DNA from: Polyporus tsugae
Lineage: Eukaryota > Basidiomycota > Agaricomycetes > Polyporales > Polyporaceae
NCBI GenBank assembly: GCA_024305745.1
Contig: JAHRBS010000008.1
Location: 1,488,001 to 1,552,000, forward strand
Length of the DNA stretch: 64,000 nucleotides
Direction: 5' to 3'
Shown here: positions 1 to 13,369 of the stretch, one piece after another
How the letters are laid out: every line of letters begins with the position of its first letter
Position numbering within the stretch: the first letter of the stretch is position 1
Translations under genes and position numbers: made by a program
Notes under the pieces: model-generated
The model's database searches: none
Told to the model about the DNA's origin: nothing
Seen by the model: only the letters and a program-made list of their open reading frames with translations

Positions 1-3000
1 CGGCCCGCCTGCAACTGAGTCTACTACTGGTTCTACTGGTTCTACTAGATCGAGCGGCTCGAACGCAACAGCGGATACGGACTGGCAGACTCTCGTATAT
101 CAGCGGAGCGCGGACTCGGACGTGGTATGGCTTGTTCTATCCGATGGGCACGATTTCCCTGGCCGACTTCTCATCGTCAATCACTTGGGGCCCGTCAAAC
201 CCTACCCGATAATTCCAGTCCTCTGCCTTTGCGTTTTATTCATCCTCGGTCGACCAGCCAGCCTTATCGCTCCTCGTCAGGACTCAGGTCGGCTATCATA
301 CCATCCCAGGAAGAGAATAGCTCGTCTTCGTCGCCGGTATCCCTTTCTTCCTGCATTTTGCCATGCACCCATGCCAACAATTCCCTTCTGGCTTCATCTT
401 CGATCAAGTTGCAAGTGCCCCTCAAGAGTTCATCTCCTTCCAGCGGACACGATCGCCGGCAACCGTTACACCAGAGGTGACAACTGGAAGCTGCCGTCTA
501 CTGGGAGATCCCTGGAAGTGTGATCTCGGTAAGCCTTCAAACACACTACGTTGCGCCGAGCTCGATACTTTGACTCTCCAAGGAGAAAGCTGCATGTATT
601 ATTCGAGTAGCTACAATGGTAAATCACATTTGGATAGAGGCACCACAAATGCGAGGAAAGCGCGGATTGAACATCTCATAGATATAGGTGTGACGTTGAG
701 AGGAGGTCAGCTGGTCGGTAGAATCATCCAAGTTCAGCATACATGAATGTTGTGGTGGTGGTCGCGACTTGTGCTGCTGCTACTATTGCTATCAGCGCGT
801 GGTCGAAGAGGCGTCTCCTTCGCATCCCCCCCCCGCTGGAGACTGCAACCCAAACCACCGCTGCTGGTGCGGCGGTTTCTGTTGCGACTACTACTACGCG
901 CCAGCAGGTGCGTCCGACATGCAATACTTTAGCGCGATAGGATGCCCCCACCGCCACGGCGGGAGTGGGGGGCCCCGACAGTGTGCGTTGCGGCCGATCG
1001 GTGGCCCGTGTGACTAACGAGTGAGTTATATCAACAATAAGCTCGACACAAGAACCCCACAACCTTTTGCCGCAAGGTGCGAACCATGCAAGGGCGGCGG
1101 AGCCGTACTGCTCCTACACCAAGTTACTGTGTTGGTTCTGGGCGGCGGAGACGGGGCCGACGTGGTGGAGGCGCGACTGCTGCTGGGAGGGAGCGCTACC
1201 AAACGCCGATGCCTGCCCTGGCCTATCGTTATACGCCCGCCGCTCAGCGTCCAAGTCCGGGTCGAATCCGAGTCGGTCCGCCTACAAGCCCGTCACTGCA
1301 CCCCGCCACTGGGACATCTTCCCTCTCCTTCGACTCCCGGGGAGCGCCGAGGACGGGTTTGCAGCTGGGATTTCACGTCCAGGTCGGCGGGCGTCCAGAT
1401 CTGCGAGACGGGTCAGTGCACACGCACCGCCGGGCCGGACGTAGGAGACGAAGGCAGAGGCAGCTGCGGCCGCAAGAGAAGGTGCGGGCGTGGTCGTGGG
1501 GGAGCACTAGGGCAGGAGTACGAGATGGATGGCCGACAGACCGAGACCGAGCGCGGGACCAACGTACTACGTAGGCGGTCCGAGGCTGAACCTGAACCCT
1601 TCACGATGTTCAGTTGTGGCCGAGGACTGGCAGGATGGCGGGGTTTGAGTCCGGGTCCACCACAAGCGCAGATGCATCCCGGTCCAGTTTCTCAGACGAG
1701 GCGGAGCCGAGAGGGACCGCGCCGCCCTCGACCAAAGTCTGCGCGGTATCCGAGGAGACAATCGCCTGATTTGACGAGGCGTCCCGGTCAACGGGGGTCT
1801 CGAGGAGGTGGAAAAGGATATCAGAGGGAATATTGCAATGGGGGAAGGTGTTCTCGCCGAGTATGACCTGTAAACGTAGGATGAAGCCAGTACGTGAGAC
1901 TGGCGGTCGACGATACGAGCGTATGGTTCCAAACGACTGCCGTCTGCCGTCTGAAGGTCGTAGACCTCGTTGAAGATGACTCCGAGGACCTTAATAAGCC
2001 GACAAGGATCTGACATGTCGCAAATACTTATACCTCAGCGATTTGCCCCAAACCGGAGGTGTCGGAAGGGCTCACCTAATATCCTCTCTCCAAACGCAAC
2101 CTCCAGCACCCGCAGCACAAGTGCCCATAAGTCAGCATGAGAACAGTACACTACACCAGAGGAGATAGCCCGCGAGGAACCCAAATTGGAGCCAGCGGGA
2201 CGATGTGCGGTTTTCCTCGTTGAACGTCTTGAAAGGCGAGTCTTGGAGGTTGTCGCCCTACTTGAAATCGAGGACTAGGGATGGCAAGGTTGTAGTTTCA
2301 GGACTGCAGAGATGATGGCGTATACCAGGCGATGCACCGAGTTGATGCAGATGCCAGAGAGGCGGGCAGGAAGAGGGAAGGCGTCTGATACGAGTCGGTC
2401 CCAAACAGGCGCCCAATATGTTCGCGACGGCAATATCCATCGTGTTTAGCCAGTAAAACAGTCAACAAGGCGTTTAGACATCTGAAAACATCATGAACAT
2501 ACACAGCGATGCAGCACAGCAATACACAGGCGGAAGTCTACACAGCGGGAAACAGATTCGTCGAGACGCAACTACGCAATAGTGAGGCAAACTCCAACAT
2601 CCCAAAGTATAGACACAACCGGACGAGGGTAGAGGACACAAGGATAGCACGATACAAAACACATCATCGAAGAGCGATAGACACGATCAACAAACACATA
2701 CATACGAAACACGGTCGACAGGAGACGTAAGAAAACAGATTCTAAAAAGCCCATGCAGGTGCGTCGCCGCTGGAAGCAGTCCTCCAGTGCGCCGGACAGC
2801 AACACTGGAGCCACTCCCCTGAATGCGACGACGCACCCGCCCGTTCCTCGTCCATCAGCCATATGACAGCCCTCGCACATGAATCGGTCGCCAAAACGAG
2901 CAGTCGGCACGCTGGCTGAGTGCTCGTGCGGGGCGACCGATTCGAGAACTATCATACCGCTGGTGCGCGCGATCCGGCCGATGCCTGCGAGAGGTCGAAG

Positions 3001-3060
3001 GTAGGTCAGCTTACGCGTCGAGTTGGGGCGCATAGCGCGACAGGGATCGGATAAGAGATA
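1..3060. other. Gene-poor left edge, no convincing gene
   Basis: No reading frame here shows a recognisable domain or a consistent exon/intron structure. A frame open from base 2 could be the end of a gene cut by the window edge (Ser/Thr/Gly-rich start), but its continuation is not protein-like. On the minus strand between about 2440 and 1600 there are short plausible coding pieces (SHADLWALVLRVLEVAFGER near 2110, and a frame starting at 2016 with MSDPCRLIKVLGVIFNEV) that are broken by stops, so a decayed gene is possible. Long frames at 1021-1866 overlap one another in a GC-rich stretch and look like chance frames. Confidence 0.4.
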
Positions 3061-3088
3061 CGCACCGCGAATCACACCTCGCGCGCCG

Positions 3089-4282
3089 CTATGTTTTGTG
3101 TTCGTCCTTCTTGACGGCCTTCCAGCCCCTCGCGCCCTTGGCGTTGTTCGGGTTCCGCGGGGATCCGAGGTCGGTGTGGGCGGACTGGTGGTGCCGGTTG
3201 AGGTCGTGCTTGCGACTGAATGCGCGCGAGCACCCAGGCTCCTTGCAGCAGTTGCTGCGCTTGCCGAGGTGAACGCTGTTGATATGGACCGTCAGGTTGT
3301 GGGTCCGAGAGTGGGCTGAAGGCGCAACGGCAAATCAGAACGGTAGAGAGAAGTGAGAGAGAACGGTGTACGCACCCGAATCGCACTCCGGGTAGGGACA
3401 CGCGAAGCGCTTGGTCGTGTCCTGTCTGCGCTTCTTCTTCGTGGGCGTGTCGTCCTGATGGTTGGACTTGCCCGCTGAGTTGTGAAAGCTTGCGTCGGAG
3501 TCGACGCCAGAGTGTTTCTTTGAGATGGTGCGGATGGGTGTCGTGTCCTCGACGACGACGGGTTCCTGCTGAGGGGAAGGTACTGGAAGATAATGAGGAA
3601 GCGACGTGGGATCCGTGGGGGTGAACGGGAAAGGATCCGCGTTCACCTCCATGCCGGTCACGAGGCCTGGTGCAACAGCGCCCGCAGCACCGACCTTGTG
3701 CTGCGGCTGTTGTTGACCGGGCCAGTACTGACCCTTGCAGTAGGCTGAACTGTCGTAATAGTGGTCCTGCTGGAGGAGAGCAGGAGACGGATCGAAAGGC
3801 AGCATCGTAGCCGTGGGCTCACACTGAAACGCGAACCCGAAGTGGTGGAAGGGCGAAGGGGAAGGCGCGATTGGCTGGTCGACCAGCGCGTCTCCAGCCG
3901 AGGCCAACTCGAAGTTGGGCAAGAATGTGAAGGGACAGTCAACGAGCGTACTGTCCGAAACAGGTGATTGAGCCTGGTTTGCTGAGTACGCGGTGGACAA
4001 CGTGTCGTCGGTGAGCACGGGAGCGGGGTAGGGCATAGCATTGTCGAAGATAGATTGCCAATCGACGGCAGGATCGGGGTCGCAAATGAAGTCCATTGCA
4101 TCGTACGTATGCCCAAGAGCATCGTCGATGTCTTGCTCGAAACGAGAGATGGTTTCCGGGGCGCCCTCGCGGCACATGAGAGCCTCGCCGGACCCGCCGA
4201 GGCTCCCGGGAGCTCTCCCCCAGTCCGCAAAGGAGCTGGAGGACGTCTCGGTGCCATCAGGGTAGAGGGCGTTGTAGTCCAT
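3089..4282 (-). CDS. C2H2 zinc-finger transcription factor
   Basis: Two exons, 4282-3376 and 3315-3089, joined G|CC, give 377 aa in one frame. The N-terminal 290 residues are acidic and low-complexity, rich in Ser, Pro and Asp, typical of an activation region. Two C2H2 fingers lie at the C-terminus: finger 1 is split by the intron (CPYPEC in exon 1, then HSRTHNLTVHINSVH in exon 2), and finger 2 reads CCKEPGCSRAFSRKHDLNRH followed by HQSAH. The tail is basic. The ATG at 4282 is the first in frame; a GTAAGT at about 4391 suggests a leader intron upstream. The role as a nuclear DNA-binding regulator is inferred from family; targets are unknown. A decayed relative of the finger region lies at 17.3-17.5 kb. 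Confidence 0.85.
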
Positions 4283-4299
4283 TTCGTCGGTGCGGGTGA

Positions 4300-6200
4300 A
4301 GAGGTTGTTGGTGGATGGGAAGTCGGCAGTGGTTGTGGGGGGAGGAGGCAAGGAGAGTTGGGGAGACGAACACGTCAAGCGTGAGTACTTACTTTTGTGT
4401 CTGTCCCATTGCCCCTTCTGCAGCGATGCTCTGGTAGGGACCTTCTTCCCTTCTTCTGCACTGCACGTTGCGCGGACGCGTCCCCTTCGAGCCTCATTGT
4501 AGGACAGAACAGAATTGCATCGAGGTCTGGAGTCCCTGATAAGGGCCTGCGTCGCAGATCCTGAGCAGAACGGGCGATAGTCAACGGTCGAAAGGGCTGA
4601 ATAGCTATCAAAAATAATAGATATGAATGATATCCAGCCGATGGGGCGTCGAAAGCAGAGATACGAAGCAGCTATAGCCCGCAGATGAAGCTATGAAGTA
4701 TCGAGCACATGAATGAGTTCGATGTTGTCGTCACCGCGTCGTAAACTGTCCAGCGAATAATGTCTGGGGTCCCCTCTGGTCCCCTGGGGGTCTCCGGGCT
4801 GCACCGCCGATCGGTCCATCATAGCCCCGATCTCGGAAGGCAGTGCACGGCACCCGCCGGCCGGCCGAGGGCTCGCCCAACTCGTTGCGACTCCCCAAGC
4901 CAGACCGTCGTCCACTGGCACTCGATATGTTCACCTGCGCTCACTGACGTCCCGCAGGCGACCACGTTTACCCACTATCGAGCCTTTCAGCCTCTCTCAC
5001 TAACGGCAACCTCAACGGCGCAGAAATTAGAAGACATTCGTGTGGTTTTTCCGTGCGACGACTCAAATTTCCTATCTTCGTGCATAGATATAACCCTGGT
5101 TGCGCCATTTGCGAGGCTGCCAGAAGGTATATCGATGTGCGCTGGCCCCCTGCCAAGCGGCGTCACAGCTATGGTCGGCGGAGTGCCGTCGGGGACTTGA
5201 AGGATGAAGACTAGGTGAGTTCATGAGCTGGAGAGCGGCGATCGTGGAAAATTGGAATGGAATATGAACAGGAGCGACTCATGCGCGACGACTTGAACCG
5301 TGTGCGAAGCTTCGTATGCGCTGAGAGAGTGAAAGGAATGGTATGACTGTCTGTCTCTCGATATCCCAGCCAACGGCGACGATGCGACTAGGCAAAACCC
5401 GACTCACCTTTGCAATCAAACCCCCTCCTCTCGTTCCACGAGCTCAGCCTCCAAGGTCATCTCATTTTCGTCTCCCTGTGGCACGGCGCCGGCTTCCACG
5501 CGACTCCGAGACCCTCCTAGCAAGTGTCTCTTGACCCGCGAAAGAGGGCTTCTATGAGGACGGGAGGAGGGGGACCGTGTGTGCGCGTCTGCAATGGAGG
5601 AAGGTTGTCTTTCAGGCTTTGCGGTGCTCCGGGCTGACGGCTTTCTCTTCAGGGAAGCACGCGCGGTGGCATCAGCATTAGGATTTGCTTTAGCGTTGTC
5701 TTCTCGTGCGGTTTGAAGTTAGGTTTTCCAAGTGCGCTAACCTGTCGGTTGCTGTACGAGAATCGTTGTGGTTTCTGCGCGCTGTCCCACCGGCTTCCGT
5801 TCATGAATCTGTACCTGACATGCTTGATCGGTTCTGTCCTCCCGCGCGCGCTGGTAGGATATAAGCATGATCTAGCACGATTGAGTGTTTGTTTTCCTTC
5901 GCACAGGCAGACTTTCGAGCAAGATTGAGTAGGAAGTCTAAGATGCAGTATATATGAATATTCCGTGATCGTGTGATACTGTGACATCTACGCCGACTTG
6001 AGGACTTTCTTCGCCGAATTCGCCGCCTGGAATGAATCAAGTGGTGTCAGCGAAAGCCCCAAGATTCGACATTCCATGTACCAGCTCTCGTGCTTTACAG
6101 TCGTACGCCTGCATGGCAGCCCTGTAAGGCGCGACGAGCATATCGGAGTCCAAAGCTGGGGCCAATGTGTATACCTTCTTGTCCTCCTTCGCTGGGGTTT
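4300..6200. other. Upstream region of the zinc-finger gene, no gene seen
   Basis: Short frames on both strands have no recognisable motif. The minus-strand frame 6297-6037 (about 80 codons, containing GNLHVKEWVKSHRGGMVDGF) has protein-like composition and could be an alternative last exon of F-box gene A, but no splice junction puts it in frame with the preceding exon. Confidence 0.35.
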
Positions 6201-6208
6201 CAAAGTCT

Positions 6209-8050
6209 TCATGGAATCCGTCCACCATGCCTCCGCGGTGGGACTTTACCCATTCCTTGACATGCAAGTTTCCGGCAAGAAATAGCGTTACTAACAAGCA
6301 TATAGTGATGGCAGTTTACGGGAGACGTACCGTGCAGTTCGGAGTGCGTCTGTGACCTTCGTTTCACTCCTTGTACGAGGCGCCTTTCGCGCTGGTGCAG
6401 CCGTAGAAGATGGGGAGGCGACTGCAAGTGTTCCGGGATCTCCAGAGTCCCTATGAGCATTGGAGACCAAGCTTGTAGTGGCCGTTGTGAACCCGGAGCC
6501 CACGTAACCCTCCAATCCGTCCTGGAGCGTCGGACGCGGACTCCTAGGTCTGTTCGGAGATTCCGCTACAATCTTGCCCAACTTCAACTCCCTCGAATCC
6601 TCCCGATAGAGCGCCTCCACCTGTTCGGTTGTCTATGGACACAGCGAAACCTCGTCAAACACTTGTACAAGAGAAAACGACGTGTCCAGAACATATACCT
6701 TATGTGGCATTGACGCGGCGATCTGCCGGAAGTTGTCACCGTGCTGGACTAGCAGCTTCAGGAAAAGAGCTGTCAGGGGCGCGCTTGCCATGTCAATAAT
6801 CAGCGTGCGGGGTGAAGGGTATAGATAAGACTTGCTTTTCTCGTCCTCAGACCAGTCTTCCCGCTTTTCGGGTTTGACCGTAGGGTCGTCCGAGTCTCTC
6901 TTCCGGCATTCCTGACAGCCCTCCATGTCTGGGTCTGCCTTAGCTAAATTCTGGATGAGCTGCCGGAAGCGGGTCATGCTGATACCCTCCACACGATACC
7001 CCACCGCATTGTGCTCGGGACACTGCACAAGAAACAGCGAGTACCGAACTCCACGTTTGATAATGGGAGCGATCAAAAACCGGGGTAGCTTCCTTAGCCC
7101 AGCATGGTTTGTTCGATCACCAGTGCTCTCCACCGGGACTATGACTTTCACCGTCTGTAGGGATGTTAACGAGTGTGCGGAGCCTAGTTGCTTGCTACTA
7201 CCCTCGACGGCATCTACTAAATACACAGGACGCCTCTCATTAGTCTCAAAAAATTGAGTTTGACCACGGCTCAGTGACGTACTCGACACGGCGGACATTT
7301 GCGGACAAACCACCGAAAGATTGACAACGGAGTCGCCACATATGTCTAAGACGGGTTTCAATATCTCGAGCTGTCGAGGAGGAAACCAATTTCAGTATGC
7401 CATTCCACAGCGCTCGTGGGTGGATGATCCCTTACTGAGATCTCGAGATTTTGGAGCTTGTGCGCCTCTCGAGAAAACAGACCGCGTCTCATAGAGGTAT
7501 GCACCGTTTGGTCCGAAAACATCCACCGTGGAGGGTTGTTGTGCGGGTAAATGATCCGGACATCCTCGACGTTCCTGAACGACCGAACGGCACGGGAGAG
7601 ATCCGAAATTGAGGTGAACTGGCAAGAGAGATCGAGTGTGGTCACCCGATAGAACGTGGACCCGAATGTGCCATTGCGATATAGCAATGGATAGTCACTC
7701 CAGCGCAGGGTCCCCCCCAAAACCAGCCGGCGGACATTCGGGAGCAGGTTGGACGACAAGTGGTGGAATGGGACATATGATGCGTATGGCAAATTGAGCT
7801 CTGGATCGGGAGCGACCTCGAGAGACGTGGCGAACGTGGCCAGGCGAGGGTGTTTCTCGACGGTGTCCATGAAGGCGTGGAGTCCGCCGTACGTCGTGAT
7901 TGTCGGTGTGCGGAAGATGCGGAAGAGGTGGTGTGTCGATCGGGGATTCCATTCGTGGGAGACGAGCGCACAATCGGGGAGCGACCCGGGATAACATTCA
8001 GCTACAATATCGATGATCTCCTCGATGAGCTCAACAGGAAGAGGAGGCAT
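6209..8050 (-). CDS. F-box-like protein, copy A
   Basis: Starts at ATG 8050 (MPPLPVELIEEIIDIVAE), an N-terminal F-box-like motif; family members are usually substrate adaptors of SCF ubiquitin ligases, but the substrate is unknown. Exon 1 is 8050-7436, exon 2 is 7370-7283 (88 bp, same length as in copy B), and exon 3 starts at 7216. Introns are GTAAGG...CAG and GTACGT...TAG. The middle is a Leu-rich region without clear repeats, followed by SLFLVQCPEHNAVGYRVEGI and a CQEC motif. The 3' end is uncertain: homology with copy C places another exon at about 6620-6320 (VEALYREDSRELKLGK), and a last intron at about 6318-6300 leads to a stop near 6209. Copies B (21.4 kb) and C (36.5 kb) are paralogues. 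Confidence 0.7.
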
Positions 8051-8219
8051 GCTGTTGACACCAGGATTCAAATGGGAGGATTGGAGGATCGAAAGTGGGG
8101 AGGACCAGGACCAGGGAAGAGGAGGACCGCGACGATGACGGGGAGTGTTCGGCCTGTATGCCGAGTAAGCTTTACACGGAATGCTACTATCGCACGCTGC
8201 CATAGGCTGCGGGGACGTT

Positions 8220-9340
8220 GACAGACAGAAGTACTTTCACCTAATCTAGGCGCCTGTCTACTGCTTGGTGTCCGAAGGAACGCGAATGAAACCTTCTGTA
8301 CGCTAACAGGTTGGTCTCGAGCTTCGTGCACGTTGTGCCCTCGATGAAGCGCATTTCCACTGCTTCCACGAACCGCAACCATAACATTCGCGATGCCGGG
8401 TACTGCCGGCCTCCGCTATCTCGACGCAGGTTGGCTCAGCGCCGACTCCATGGCGCATGGTTTCGTCCAATTCGGAAGTCGTTTCGTACTCACTATGATC
8501 AGTCTTTCCACCGTGGTATGGCCATGGACAGGGTCTAGTTGCCCAATTCTTTTTCGGCTTCGTTAGGGCGTATATCGGAAGTGGAGGGCCTGCGCATACA
8601 CTTTGGGTGCACAAGTTCAACGTTCAACCTCGAGGGCAATGTACGTACCTTGTGGCCAACTCGATATTTGAGGGGGACCGGGAGTGAGTGTCCCTATATT
8701 GGCGCTCGCTGAGGCAGTTCTTGAAGCGATAGTGAGCCTAAAACTTGTTAGTGCACGGAGGTGGAGAAATGTGGACCCTCCTAGGAATTACAGACCGCAA
8801 GTCACTGCGAAGCCCTTGCTACGGTACAAGGTGAGCGATCACATACACAGAGGCGGAATGCACGGAAAACACGAATGTACGTCGCGGGTCCTCCAGACGG
8901 GAACAAGTGCGAGTCGAGGATGATGCATGATGTCGCACTGTCCGATTGCATTGTAGAGAGACGTCCCCGACGCCTTCTTGCTCTCAGATACAATATTATT
9001 CCAGCGGCTGATGAGCGATGTATGAGAGGGCTTGTAGACAGGACGTACTGTACACTAACAGATCACGATGGGGATTGTGGGATTTGCGAAGTAGCGGAGG
9101 TGGGCATTTGACCCGACGGCGAGCAGGAGGCTGAACCGATGCGTCAGCACTCAGATCGGATTCATCGTTGTCTTTTGACGTACACGTACTTGGCCTATGC
9201 CTGAAAGTACACGTAACACAGCTAAGAGCGATAATCAGGGCGAGGATGACTGCGATGGCATTCGACAGATAGTTCAGTGTCCGTATTCGTGGCCGCTGCG
9301 ACACATCACTTAAAAACTCGACTACGCACCGAAGCCGAAC
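8220..9340. other. Intergenic, no clear gene
   Basis: The minus-strand frame 9304-8996 holds one hydrophobic stretch (YLSNAIAVILALIIALSCVTC) that could be a membrane segment, but the rest matches no family I recognise and there is no supporting exon structure. Nothing else seen. Confidence 0.3.
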
Positions 9341-9344
9341 GTAC

Positions 9345-9605
9345 TAGCAACTCTTGCAAGCGCGCACCGTCACTGATCCAGAGATCGCTCCTGTCGAAGT
9401 CACTTGCAAAGGCGACGATGAGCTAGCGAATTACTTCTGTGATACAGCAGGTAAGACTCACAAACACTGCAAAGAGACAGTGCACATGCGATGAGCATGC
9501 ATCCAACTTCCGCACTAGAAGTCGTTTATACACTTGCAATTTCAGTAGGGCAGGGGAGGCATTCGAGGGGGTTGGAGCGTCATTCTCCTTGTAAACATCT
9601 TCAAT
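9345..9605 (-). pseudogene. MFS permease relic, 5' exons
   Basis: Reading the minus strand, about 9603-9466 resembles exon 1 of the intact MFS gene and, more closely, the relic at 20.9 kb: the run GTGCGGAAGTTGGA and the flanking GCTCCAACC are shared, ending at a GTGAGTC donor. After a short gap, 9411-9351 resembles exon 2 (GACTTCGACAGG ... GCGCTTGCAAGAG against the LDRTN...NARLQG coding stretch). Start codon and frame are lost and nothing of the later exons follows, so it is a truncated copy. It lies upstream of F-box A in the same order as the 20.9-kb relic lies upstream of F-box B. Confidence 0.6.
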
Positions 9606-10404
9606 GCGCGCCCCTCGAGTGCTGGTTTGATGTCCATTGCAACGGACCGTATCTGGTTTGGCAGGCTGTCGAAGATGTGCGCAGGATCCCTAGCGACTCA
9701 TAGTATAGGGAACCTCCAAATATTCGGCTCATAATGGGACAAGTGCAGTCAGCTCTTGCGTAGCGGTACTGAATTTTAGTCCGCACTGGCAGAGGTCGAA
9801 GAAAGAGAGGCGCAGGCACTGTCAGCAGAAAGAAAGAAAGTTGATCCCGCGCCGTAAATTCACATACTATAACATGCAGCCCAAATTTCTCGTGACTGAA
9901 GCTTGAAGCTTGAAGACAGATCTAGAGCAAGGACGTCGACGTCCGACTCGACGAAGGTATGATGGGCGCTTCAAGCGATTCAGGGCCGGTCCGCTTAAAT
10001 GTCTTAGCGCTTCAATAATCGCCCTATTCCTGGCTGTCTTACAGTCATATCAATCATACTGATATGACTCTAAGCATTCAATTGTATGTTCACCTTTGTC
10101 ATTGATTCAGTCCCACGAGTGCGACAGTACTGTCCTTCCAGCTGCAGGTTGTGTGTACTTGACCTTCCTCCACCGTCCCCAAGCCAGGATTCGATGCCTT
10201 CGACGAGTTCGCCGATATCTGTGCATGGGGTACAGCTCGGGTGTGGTTGGGGTTTAAATTTTGACCCCATTCGTGCACTAGACGATGCCACTGCGGCCCA
10301 CTCTATTAGCGCGAGCTCTGGTGGTCAACTGACCCACCGGATGCTGGGATCCCGAAGGCGAACAGACCAATGGAATTCAACATGCTCGCAGGTGTTCAAC
10401 TCTG

Positions 10405-10412
10405 TATAAATA
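10405..10412 (+). promoter_or_regulatory. Probable TATA box of the MFS gene
   Basis: TATAAATA lies 87 bases upstream of the ATG at 10499, a typical spacing for a TATA element with a short leader. Transcription start not known. Confidence 0.5.
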
Positions 10413-10498
10413 GGTTCTACGTATTAGCCCCCTTGCTGAAATGACGGACGTCCCGCCGTCTAGTTCTCCCCACCTCTCGCATCCACTGGTCCACCGCC

Positions 10499-12723
10499 AT
10501 GTCCGCCGAGGCACCATCTTCCATCGACGGCAAGGGAGGAAGCCTCAAGCACCAAGAGGTCGTGCAAGAGTCCAAGTTCACACCGGAGGACGAGCGGAGG
10601 CTGGTGCGCAAACTCGACTTGCGCATCATGCCCATCGCCTGCATCATGTACCTCTTCGCATGTGAGCACCTCCTTGCCTCCTCATTTGTTGTGAAACGAA
10701 AATCACACAGCTTCGTCCTTCAGACCTGGACAGGACAAACTTAGGGAACGCTCGCTTGCAAGGCCTGCCCCAGGATGTACTGAACGGCGACCCTACTGGG
10801 GTCTTGTTCGACTGGGTGAACTCCGCGTTCTTCTTCTCCTACGTGAGTCTTCATTCTTAAGCTGGCATTCTCCGGGGTAGTCGCTGCGCAAGGTCTCGAG
10901 GTCAGAGTCATCCGGCAAAGCGCCCATCCCGTTCCTACAGAGCAATGACCGATGAAGGGCCTTGTGACTTACGGTGTTCCTGGCAGATTCTCTGCCAAAT
11001 CCCCGCCACGGTGACCTCCAAACTCTTCCCGCCTCGTATCTGGCTGGGGTGTGCTGCCATCGGGTGGGGCTTGTGCTCCGTTCTCATGGTACGTCGTACA
11101 TTCCTCCACCCTCGTAATCATGCTGATGGGTGGACGAATCCTAGTCCACCGCGTTCAACTTCGCCGGTATCATAGTCGCGCGCGTCGGGCTCGGCGTGTT
11201 TGAGGCCGGGTTCGGCCCCGGGATCCCGCTCTATATGTGTACGCGACTTTGTTTTTCTGTGAGTAGCGCGTGCTGACCATGACGACGTTTTTCGCCGTTC
11301 TCGCAGCATTCTTCTACACGAAGGAAGAGATGGGCATGCGCATGGCGTACTGGTTCGGATTCGCCGCGGTCGCAGGCGCGTTTGGCGGCCTCATCGCGTT
11401 CGGCATCCAGCATGTACACGCTGCCGTGGCGAACTGGAAGCTGCTCTTCATCGTGGAAGGCATCCCGACCATTCTGATCGGGGTTCTATCAATGCTCATT
11501 CTGCCCAACCGGCCCGAGGAGACGTCCATGTTCAATGAGAAGGAGCGCGAGCTTGCGTTAGACCGCGCGAATCGCGGGATCAAGGCCGACACGGGGCGTG
11601 TCGTGAACAGAGGTGAGATACTGCCGTTCCGACCTACCCTCCCCTCGAGATGTTGACCCTCATGTGTTCTAATAGGTCACATTTTCGCCGCGTTCAAGGA
11701 TTGGAGGGTGCGTACTGTCCCTCGTCGGGGGCCCGCTCGGTGCTCACGGTGCGCACCTCCGTTGTGCCCTAGATCTACGCCGCGGGTGTCATGTACTTCG
11801 GTGCGAACTGCGCGCTGGCGTCCATCTCCGCGTTCCTTCCCACAATTATCACGACGTTCGGATACAGTGCGCGAGCTTCTCTCCGATCGTCCTCGTCGCT
11901 TCCGTTGAGCTGATTGCTTGTCATCGTAGCCAACGCGCGCGCGCAGCTGTTCACCGTCCCACCATACGCCGTGGCCGCCGTCTTCCTGTGCCTGAACTCG
12001 TACATTTCCGACCGGCTGCAGAGCCGTGGGCCGTTCGTTGCGGGAGTGAGCGCGGTCGCTGCAGTCGGCTACGTGTGAGTTGCACGCCTGCCCTGCATTC
12101 GGTATGTCGGTTCTGACACGCACGCACCAGAATCCTGCTCGCCGTGCCCGATAACGTCCACGCGCGCTACTTCGCGACGTTCTGCATCGTCAGCGGGACG
12201 TACACGACAATCGGCATCATCATCGCGTGGTGTGCGTGCACATCCTGCCCATCCCGGCTGAGTGTGGTGGACTGACCTCTTACACAGTCGCGCACAACCT
12301 CGGGTCCGAGACGAAGAAGGCGACGGGCATCCCGATGTACATGGCCATCGGGCAGTGCGGCAGCGTGCTGGGCTCGCACCTGTACCCGAAGACGGAGGGT
12401 CCGCGATACGTGTACGCGTTCCCTCGCTCTCGCCTCTGATATGAGACTTCGCTGACGACGACACGATCGATTGAACAGAAAGGGCTTCGCGGTCACCTGC
12501 GCACTTCAATTCCTCGCGGCAATCGCGGCGATCGTCCTCACGGTGAGCTACCGTCTGGAGAACAGGCGGAGAGATAGGGTGTACGGGAAGCCGGTGCCGG
12601 ACGCGACTGTCGACACGCTGGAGCTCGCGGACAAGGTGTGTGCTTCGCTGTGCCAGAGGAGTGTTCTTTGCGGCTGACGGTTGGTATTGCACGCAGGCTC
12701 CCGACTTCCGCTACGTGCCGTGA
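10499..12723 (+). CDS. MFS permease, Dal5/allantoate-permease type
   Basis: Twelve exons give 487 aa in a single frame: 10499-10661, 10724-10842, 10987-11088, 11145-11238, 11307-11612, 11676-11707, 11773-11866, 11930-12074, 12131-12231, 12288-12411, 12479-12635, 12697-12723. The protein is a plasma-membrane secondary transporter by family. Hallmarks are YLDRTNLGNARLQG after the first segment, the loop FYTKEEMGMRMAYWFG, the central cytoplasmic loop with LPNRPEE, and the ending APDFRYVP, all usual in anion:cation symporters for allantoate, vitamins or other organic anions. The substrate cannot be read from sequence. A TATAAATA element lies 87 bp upstream. Three decayed fragments of related genes lie at 9.4, 17.9 and 20.9 kb. 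Confidence 0.9.
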
Positions 12724-13369
12724 TGACCTGCAGGCTTCTCGACGGAGAGCCAAACCTTCGAATGTTATATGTATGTGGATGTACTCCTGTCTAATACTGT
12801 AGCATAGAACACGTTCTGCTTCTGGGAAGACTTGCCGCTCGGCCCGCTGCACGAATACTACTCATCGGGGTAGTGAGCCAGCCCCAGAGCACCCACCGCG
12901 GCCGCAACTCCGGTTCGACACTCGTAGCGGGGTGCACCTCCAGCCCGACATCCTCCGCCCACTTCATCGTTCGGTCCTTTCTCGTCGTGGAGCCGTGGTC
13001 GAATTCAATTCGTTGAGCGCCGGGTGGTCAGGCCCCGAGGACGACTCACACGATGTCCTTCTGCACACGTCGAATTTGACTGGGTGCGGTTCCATCATGG
13101 GTAGCAGTACTGGACACTGAGATATCAAGACCGAGTGAGGATAAGGGAGGTTTAGTGTAAAGTAATGTGTCTATATGGGTATCCTTCTCGAGGACAGGCG
13201 GATGAGCAAAAAGATTACGGATGCGCAATAGCTTCAAGGGTGTGCGATGCTTTCTAGGTGCTGTGAGACGGAGGGCAATGAAGTGCGGTGAGTGACGGAG
13301 TCACACTAGCTCATCCAGCGATAAGGGAGCGACTACATAGTAAATCCAACTCACCTTTGCAATCAGACA
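12724..13369. other. Convergent intergenic between MFS and DUF6533 genes
   Basis: Holds the 3' flanks of two convergent genes. No frame with recognisable content. Confidence 0.5.

Noticed and set aside
1021..1866. 281-codon plus-strand frame
   Set aside because: Lies in GC-rich DNA with equally long frames in the other phases, Arg/Gly/Pro-rich, no domain, no splice pattern.
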